This document shows positions 5,583 through 9,085 of a DNA stretch of 9,085 bases, piece by piece. Source of the stretch: an uncultured Gemmatimonadota bacterium (GTDB lineage: Bacteria; Gemmatimonadota; Gemmatimonadetes; Gemmatimonadales; GWC2-71-9); NCBI GenBank assembly GCA_913009915.1, contig CAJVYZ010000080.1, positions 1-9,085 on the forward strand. Direction: 5' to 3'. A program made the position numbers and the translations under genes. The first letter of the stretch is position 1, and the number at the start of each line of letters is the position of its first letter. Below the pieces are notes generated by a model. It worked only from the letters and a program-made list of their open reading frames with translations, was not told the origin of the DNA and searched no databases.

Positions 5583-6818
5583 CTAGCGGTTCCTGATCTT
5601 CACAACCTGTAGCCCACCGTTGCCGGTCGCCACAAAGATGTTGTCCTTACGGCTTGCCACATGGTTGGCGGATGACGCTCCAGGGAACACCACTCGACCG
5701 ATACGTTCTAGGCTCGGGCTGGCCGTGGTGAGGCCCGAATGCTGGAGCACGTAGAGACCGGCGCCACCGTTGGCCACGAAGATGAGTTCCTGGTTGACGG
5801 TGACGCTGTTGGTTTGCGCATCGGCGTTCACCTCGTCGGTCATCGCGCTCATGGGAACGTCGAAGACGATCGCACCATCGGTCAGACGAACGATCTTGAG
5901 CCCTGCTTCACCGGTCGCCACGAAGGCGTGACCGTCCGCGATGGCCACCGCCGACTTGGCATCGGGCACCGTGGCGCCACCGACCGCGTACGTCGTGCTG
6001 GTCCCGGATAGACGATCGTACACATGCAGTGTTGCTGGAGCGCCCGTCATCGCCACGATGTAGTTGCCGTTGACCGCCACCGCACGGGCCTCGAGGTAGT
6101 TGCCGAGCGGCGTGGCCGAGAGATCGGTGAGATCGATCTGGAACAGTCCTCCGTCAGCCGAGGATCCGGTCGTCACGAACAATTCACCGTTGTGGGTCCA
6201 CACGGACGTCGAAACAAAGCTTGGGAGGTCGGTCACCCGCACGTCGTCCACCTGGAGTTTCCTGTCCTTGATCCCGATCTCGACCAGGCCAGCAGGGCTC
6301 GAGAAACTCGACGTACTGGTGGCGGTGGCGAGAAAGACCTTTGTCCCGCTAACGGCGACGGAACTCACGTCCCAGCCGTCCGCCAATCCCTGGGAACGTA
6401 GCTTGGGCTTGGTGCCAGTACTGAACACATCAACCCCACCGCGGAAATCGGGTCCGGCCACATTGTAGGAAACGAGGGCGAGCTTGTCGGACACCACGAT
6501 GTGCGAGGCCTGGAGGGTGACGCCGCCGACTTGGGGCGGAAGCACCTGGCTGTTCAACCGAAGGTCGAGCGTGATCGGCGCCCGCGCCAGCATTTGACTC
6601 TCGAACGGCGCGGTCGTGTCCGGGGGCACGATCTGGAGGAAAACATCCGGCAGATCCGTCACCCGTTGTGCCAACACCAGGGTGTCGTTGAGGACCTCGA
6701 GCGGTATCTCAGGGTTGGTCACGGGTCCGAGCGGGTCTCCCTGGCATCCGATGGCGGCCAGGAGTCCCGCCACGGGGACCATCCGGGAGACGCGTTTCGC
6801 TGTTGAGGGCGCGATCAT
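5583..6818 (-). CDS. Secreted LVIVD-repeat lipoprotein
   Basis: The 411-residue protein starts with a signal peptide (MIAPSTAKRVSRMVPVAGLL) and a likely lipobox AIGC with Cys25, so it should be lipid-anchored outside the inner membrane. The mature part is a series of beta-propeller blades of LVIVD type: GGVDVFSTG, SSVAVSGTKVFLATA, GGLFQIDLTD, AVAVNGNYIVAMTG, SAVAIADGHAFVATGEAGLK, NSVTVNQELIFVANGGAGLY and IFVATGNGGLQVVKI. Such proteins are surface beta-propellers of unknown ligand. The ATG at 6818 was chosen because GGAG lies 5 nt upstream and the signal peptide begins there; the ORF could extend 29 codons further (to 6905), but that would bury the signal peptide. Its position -3 in the lipobox is Ala rather than the usual Leu. 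It is transcribed alone, convergent with the epimerase gene, and sits between two direct repeats of the epimerase tail. Confidence 0.85.
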   Translation of the reverse strand: MIAPSTAKRVSRMVPVAGLLAAIGCQGDPLGPVTNPEIPLEVLNDTLVLAQRVTDLPDVFLQIVPPDTTAPFESQMLARAPITLDLRLNSQVLPPQVGGVTLQASHIVVSDKLALVSYNVAGPDFRGGVDVFSTGTKPKLRSQGLADGWDVSSVAVSGTKVFLATATSTSSFSSPAGLVEIGIKDRKLQVDDVRVTDLPSFVSTSVWTHNGELFVTTGSSADGGLFQIDLTDLSATPLGNYLEARAVAVNGNYIVAMTGAPATLHVYDRLSGTSTTYAVGGATVPDAKSAVAIADGHAFVATGEAGLKIVRLTDGAIVFDVPMSAMTDEVNADAQTNSVTVNQELIFVANGGAGLYVLQHSGLTTASPSLERIGRVVFPGASSANHVASRKDNIFVATGNGGLQVVKIRNR

Positions 6819-7019
6819 TTTGACTCCGATTCTTCTAAAGTCGATGGGCCCGACGACCTGCCCTGGGCCCATGCATATTCCGTCAACCATGAACGCAACT
6901 CGCATGCCGAGACTTTGACCCTGAACGATGTCTGTAAGTTGTTTACTGATAACTGATTACTGCTTGTGAAAGAAGTTGCTATAGCCACATGGTCTTGCAA
7001 TCTGCCAAGAGGAGACACG
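6819..7019. other. Intergenic, upstream of the lipoprotein gene
   Basis: No gene is supported in these 200 bases. TTGACG occurs on the - strand near 6895 with no good -10 after it. An AT-richer stretch (about 6938-6965) carries partial direct repeats ACTGATAACTGATTACTG, similar in style to the TTGATTCTTGAT repeats at the window end. The left border of the epimerase duplication is at about 7020. Confidence 0.5.
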
Positions 7020-7219
7020 CACGATCCGGCCGTCCGCGCCACGGCCACGGTCCACCCCGGGGCTTCCCCAAGCGGGGACTCGCCAAGCGGACGGCCAGGG
7101 GGAATGTGGGCGAGCTGTATCTGGCCGACATCGGCGTGCCGCCCTCGGTGTATCAGCGGTTGGGGCCGGCGATCGAGTCGCCCTTTGGGCGGGCGGACGT
7201 TGTTAGGGTGGGACGGTGA
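7020..7219 (+). pseudogene. Truncated, frameshifted copy of the nnrE 3' end
   Basis: This segment aligns with 5199-5396 (codons 184-248 of the epimerase) with about 16 substitutions and two single-C insertions, in the GGTCC and TTCCCC stretches near 7050-7075. The insertions shift the frame, so DPAVRATATV is read in one frame and FPKRGLAKRTARGNVGELYL in another. No start codon or N-terminal domain is present, so it cannot make an active enzyme. More than half of the substitutions are synonymous and the stop is TGA instead of TAA, which suggests the copy diverged while still part of a working gene. It is also followed by the same G-rich repeat as the parent gene. Confidence 0.9.
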
Positions 7220-7223
7220 GAAA

Positions 7224-7280
7224 GGCGGGGGCAGCGAGGGCAGCGAGGGCAGCGAGGGCAGCGGGGGCGGTGGGGCAGTG
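7224..7280 (+). repeat. G-rich 9-nt minisatellite, array E
   Basis: About six units, mainly GCGAGGGCA, lie 4 nt after the pseudogene stop. The first part matches array D and the number of GAGGGCAGC units is expanded here. Between this array and the DUF3179 stop (7281-7347) no gene is recognised. A 20-codon open stretch on the - strand (LIGEGRWMIDAFALAHITTA, stop at 7286-7288) reads like coding sequence and may be a gene remnant. Confidence 0.8.
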
Positions 7281-7347
7281 CGCCCTCAAGCCGCGGTCGT
7301 GATGTGGGCCAGCGCAAACGCATCAATCATCCACCGGCCTTCGCCGA

Positions 7348-8373
7348 TCAACTGCCCTCGCTCTCATAGATCGTCGTGCCGGGAAAGGTGAGGGCGAAGC
7401 CGTACCAGCGGGTGAACAGCTGAAGCGGTCTCTCCATCTCTAGGCGCAGACCGTCCGCGCCGTAGAGCACGCCGTCTCGTACCATTCCGACTCCGCCAAG
7501 GTCGAGGCCCGTGTCAGTCGGCGTGGCGGCTGCTGCGTCGGCGTATAGTGCCGCCATGGTGTACGACTCCGACTCCAGGTAGACCACCACGGTTCGGCCG
7601 GCCAGCGTGTCCACCACCACGCCACCCGCGTCCCGCAGCGATTCCATTGGGTAATACCGCGCCGTCGATCCGGTCCAAATGCCCAAGCCGATCTCCATGG
7701 TGGGCCGTCTGGTGTCTTGTTCGACGATGGTGGCCTGAAAGCCTGGGCTCAGTTGGCGGGTCTGTCCCGATCCCGGCGCCATCATGCCGCCCCGTCCGCG
7801 GACCGGACGTTCCGAAATGGCTACGTCGATGTCGGGATACGCCTCGAGGACTTGCTCGACGTTGGTGTGGAGCAGGTTGTACACGGGCAGGGAGGTACCC
7901 TGCAGCGATCCGTACACCGACTTCCCGGTGATGTGGTTCCACAGCGAGCCCGTTTCTTCATCTTCCATGAGCGAGAGACCGTCATACAGCCCTCGCGCCC
8001 GAAAATGGTGGACCGCGCCATCGATGATCGGGGTCATACTGACCCCGGTGTTGCACACCACTCAGAAGGACACCATCCACGGCTCGCCGGCGATGTCGCC
8101 CTGGGCCACGTGGTGGTAGGCCATCTGGTCGGTGAGGAGCGCCAGCCGGCCCGCGGCGTGTTCCATCACCAGCAGTCGAGTCTCGGAGTCGACTACGCCT
8201 GCCTCCAGGGCTTGGCGCAACGACTGCGTCTGGCTCACCCGGAACGGCTCGAACCTCGACCCGGCGCCCACCCGGGCTCGGTTGATGTCGAACTCGGGCT
8301 CCTGAGCAGCAGCTGGCTCTGCGGCGCTCCCCGAAACCGCCACCGCCAACATCCCGAAAATCAAGTTTCTCAT
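7348..8373 (-). CDS. Secreted DUF3179 protein with in-frame TGA, probable selenoprotein (Sec104)
   Basis: Read through one TGA (8064-8062), this is a single 341-residue protein. Residues 1-23 (MRNLIFGMLAVAVSGSAAEP onward, cleavage near AAA|Q) form a signal peptide. The DUF3179 hallmarks run across the TGA in one frame: AGEPWMVSF-U-VVCNTGVSMTP (U104, C107), HHFRARGLYDGLSLMEDEET, GSLWNHITGKSVYGSLQG, LEAYPD, and near the C-terminus RWYGFALTFPGTTIY. Family members typically have Cys where the TGA stands, giving C-x-x-C. TGA is a true stop for other genes here (the phosphatase, hflK), so the code is standard. GGGAGA lies 8 nt before the chosen ATG. The family's function is unknown; an extracytoplasmic redox role is inferred from U-x-x-C. 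The final codons and the stop TGA come from a repeat unit (GAGCGAGGGCAGTTGA). A nonsense mutation or sequencing error is the alternative. Confidence 0.82.
8029..8064 (-). promoter_or_regulatory. Candidate bacterial SECIS element
   Basis: On the - strand the TGA (8064-8062) is followed after 14 nt by the hairpin CGGGGTCAGTATGACCCCG (8047-8029), with eight perfect pairs and loop GTA; if the closing A-U pair opens, the loop is AGUAU. The apical loop begins 22 nt past the TGA, inside the 16-37 nt range accepted for bacterial SECIS elements, and includes the G and U that SelB usually needs. A smaller stem GGTGT-GCA-ACACC lies between. The hairpin is inside coding sequence, as in all bacterial selenoprotein genes. 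Confidence 0.65.
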
Positions 8374-8435
8374 GTGGTCTCTCCCTGATCCCATAACACC
8401 GTCCCCATCGAAGTGTTCCATACCCATGCTACTCC

Positions 8436-8441
8436 ACTATA
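8436..8441 (-). promoter_or_regulatory. Candidate -10 box of the DUF3179 gene
   Basis: TATAGT on the - strand agrees with the -10 consensus at five of six positions and would start transcription about 55 nt before the ATG. No convincing -35 is seen; the expected place lies at the border of the minisatellite. Confidence 0.35.
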
Positions 8442-8466
8442 CGCCGGACGGGGGACAGACGTTCAG

Positions 8467-8540
8467 GTAACAGCGGGGGAGCTGACAGCGGGGGCAGATG
8501 ACAGCGAGGGCAGCGAGGGCAGCGGGAGCAGCGGGGGCAG
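8467..8540 (+). repeat. G-rich minisatellite, array F, with TGACAGCGG variant
   Basis: The array holds units of GCGGGGGCA/GCGAGGGCA interrupted by TGACA. Bases 8483-8513 match 9007-9037 at 30 of 31 positions. It lies between the divergent DUF3179 and xre genes, next to both promoters. Confidence 0.85.
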
Positions 8541-8584
8541 TCACTGCGCACTGCGACCTGCGCGCTCCAACATGTAAATCTACC

Positions 8585-8613
8585 TTGACATTAAGTATAG
8601 TATACTTTACGTT
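8585..8613 (+). promoter_or_regulatory. xre promoter with palindromic operator
   Basis: A perfect -35 TTGACA (8585-8590), a 17-nt spacer and a -10 TACGTT (8608-8613) end 5 nt before the xre ATG, so the transcript should be leaderless or nearly so. The spacer contains a perfect 15-bp palindrome AAGTATAGTATACTT (8593-8607, centre G8600). A repressor bound there would block RNA polymerase, so autoregulation by the XRE protein is the simplest reading. TATAGT/TATACT inside the palindrome could be alternative -10 boxes but are too close to TTGACA. Confidence 0.7.
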
Positions 8614-8618
8614 GGGCC

Positions 8619-8864
8619 ATGAGCCCACAGCACGAGGTCAGCAACCAGGTACGGCGCCACCGGCGGCAGCTCGACGGCATGACCCAGCAGGAGTTGGCCG
8701 ATCGGGTGGGGGTTACCCGGCAGACGATCCTCTCCATAGAAAGGGGCCGGTACAACCCTTCGGTTGGTCTGGCGCTGCGACTGGCGGAGACGTTTGGCGT
8801 CACGGTGGAGGCGTTGTTCGAGATCGATCGGAGGGAAACACCGCCAGCCGCCGGCCCCGCCTGA
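8619..8864 (+). CDS. Small XRE-family HTH transcriptional regulator
   Basis: The 81-residue protein is almost entirely one HTH_3 (Cro/CI-type) domain: VRRHRRQLDGMTQQELADRV (11-30), GVTRQTILSIERGRYNPS (31-48) and ALRLAETFGVTVEALFEID (52-70). The recognition helix is about 33-41. This compact type (YgzD-like) is often encoded directly before a small membrane protein and represses its own operon. The same order is seen here: its TGA overlaps the next reading frame. The ATG has no Shine-Dalgarno sequence but lies just after a strong promoter, which suggests leaderless translation. Its probable site is the palindrome at 8593-8607. Confidence 0.92.
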   Translation: MSPQHEVSNQVRRHRRQLDGMTQQELADRVGVTRQTILSIERGRYNPSVGLALRLAETFGVTVEALFEIDRRETPPAAGPA

Positions 8865-9025
8865 CCGGCATCCTGCTCCTTGGGGTAGCCGCGGCCTTCC
8901 TGGTGATAACCGCTCCCACCGGTTCTTCCCTCAACTTGCCGGCCATACTGGTCACGGACGCGCTACTCGTCATGCCACTGCTCGCTTCCGCTATCGCGCT
9001 GCTTCATGACAGCGGGGGCAGGTGA
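8861..9025 (+). CDS. Short two-helix membrane protein, start uncertain
   Basis: The reading frame from 8861 gives about 54 residues with two hydrophobic segments, LTGILLLGVAAAFLVITAP and ILVTDALLVMPLLASAIALL, ending HDSGGR. No ATG, GTG or TTG precedes the first segment in this frame; CTG at 8861 overlaps the xre stop (CTGA) and is the only plausible start. A frameshift joining it to the xre frame is another possibility. Small membrane partners are common after YgzD-like regulators, but I do not recognise the family. Its last codons and TGA stop come from the minisatellite unit GACAGCGGGGGCAGGTGA, so the native C-terminus may have been replaced or the gene may be decaying. Confidence 0.45.
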   Translation: MTGILLLGVAAAFLVITAPTGSSLNLPAILVTDALLVMPLLASAIALLHDSGGR

Positions 9026-9041
9026 CAGCGAGGGCAGTTGA
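9007..9041 (+). repeat. G-rich minisatellite, array G, overlapping the gene end
   Basis: Bases 9007-9037 repeat 8483-8513 with one mismatch. The array continues to GGGCAGTTGA, the same end block as at 7348-7361 (- strand) and in array B. The remaining bases 9042-9085 carry short AT-rich repeats of TTGATTCTTGA type and no gene. Confidence 0.8.
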
Positions 9042-9085
9042 TAGGTGATTCTTGATACTTGATTCTTGAATCTTGAAGTATTTGC

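Noticed and set aside
8061..8065. The DUF3179 gene as two separate genes or a simple pseudogene
   Set aside because: No start codon or ribosome site suits the second part, the frame is intact on both sides, the only lesion falls at the family Cys position, and a SECIS-like hairpin follows. A sequencing error remains possible.
7717..8388. 223-codon + strand frame spanning the in-frame TGA region of the DUF3179 gene
   Set aside because: It has no domain similarity, and the - strand carries continuous family motifs on both sides of the TGA.
8437..8628. 63-codon - strand frame upstream of the xre gene
   Set aside because: It runs through the xre promoter, operator and minisatellite, and its content is explained by the repeat.

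Overview
The window is high-GC bacterial chromosome, probably an assembly contig from shotgun data: its first 90 bases are an Illumina P7/TruSeq adapter and not genome, so native sequence starts at 91. Gene content (a TolB-type propeller protein next to a PP2C phosphatase, HflK/HflC, a stand-alone NAD(P)HX epimerase, a DUF3179 protein) and apparently leaderless promoters fit a Gemmatimonadota-like or related environmental lineage. That assignment is inference; no rRNA or marker gene is present.

Layout. 92-1105 (+): C-terminal part of a TolB/PD40 beta-propeller protein, possibly the sensor end of a Ser/Thr kinase. 1262-2143 (+): PPM/PP2C Ser/Thr phosphatase. 2358-4311 (-): hflK-hflC operon for the membrane SPFH complex that controls FtsH. 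4650-5396 (+): NAD(P)HX epimerase. 5583-6818 (-): secreted LVIVD-repeat lipoprotein. 7020-7219 (+): frameshifted copy of the 3' end of the epimerase gene. 7348-8373 (-): secreted DUF3179 protein interrupted by one in-frame TGA. 8619-9025 (+): small XRE regulator overlapping a short membrane protein.

The strongest novelty candidate is the DUF3179 gene. Two apparent ORFs are one frame separated by a single TGA. The TGA occupies the first position of a U-x-x-C motif where relatives have Cys, and an 8-bp hairpin of bacterial SECIS type lies at the expected distance downstream. I read it as a secreted selenoprotein with Sec104.

The second theme is repeats. Nearly every intergenic gap holds a G-rich 9-nt minisatellite (unit about GCGRGGGCA), commonly starting directly after stop codons. 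Two of these arrays share a 39-nt core in opposite orientations, two gaps carry near-perfect REP-like palindromes, and in two genes the repeat itself supplies the last codons and the stop. The xre pair is flanked by 31-nt near-identical direct repeats, and the lipoprotein gene by about 200-bp direct repeats of the epimerase tail. The neighbourhood looks like a genome shaped by repeat spread and recombination. No tRNA, rRNA, CRISPR array or transposase was found.
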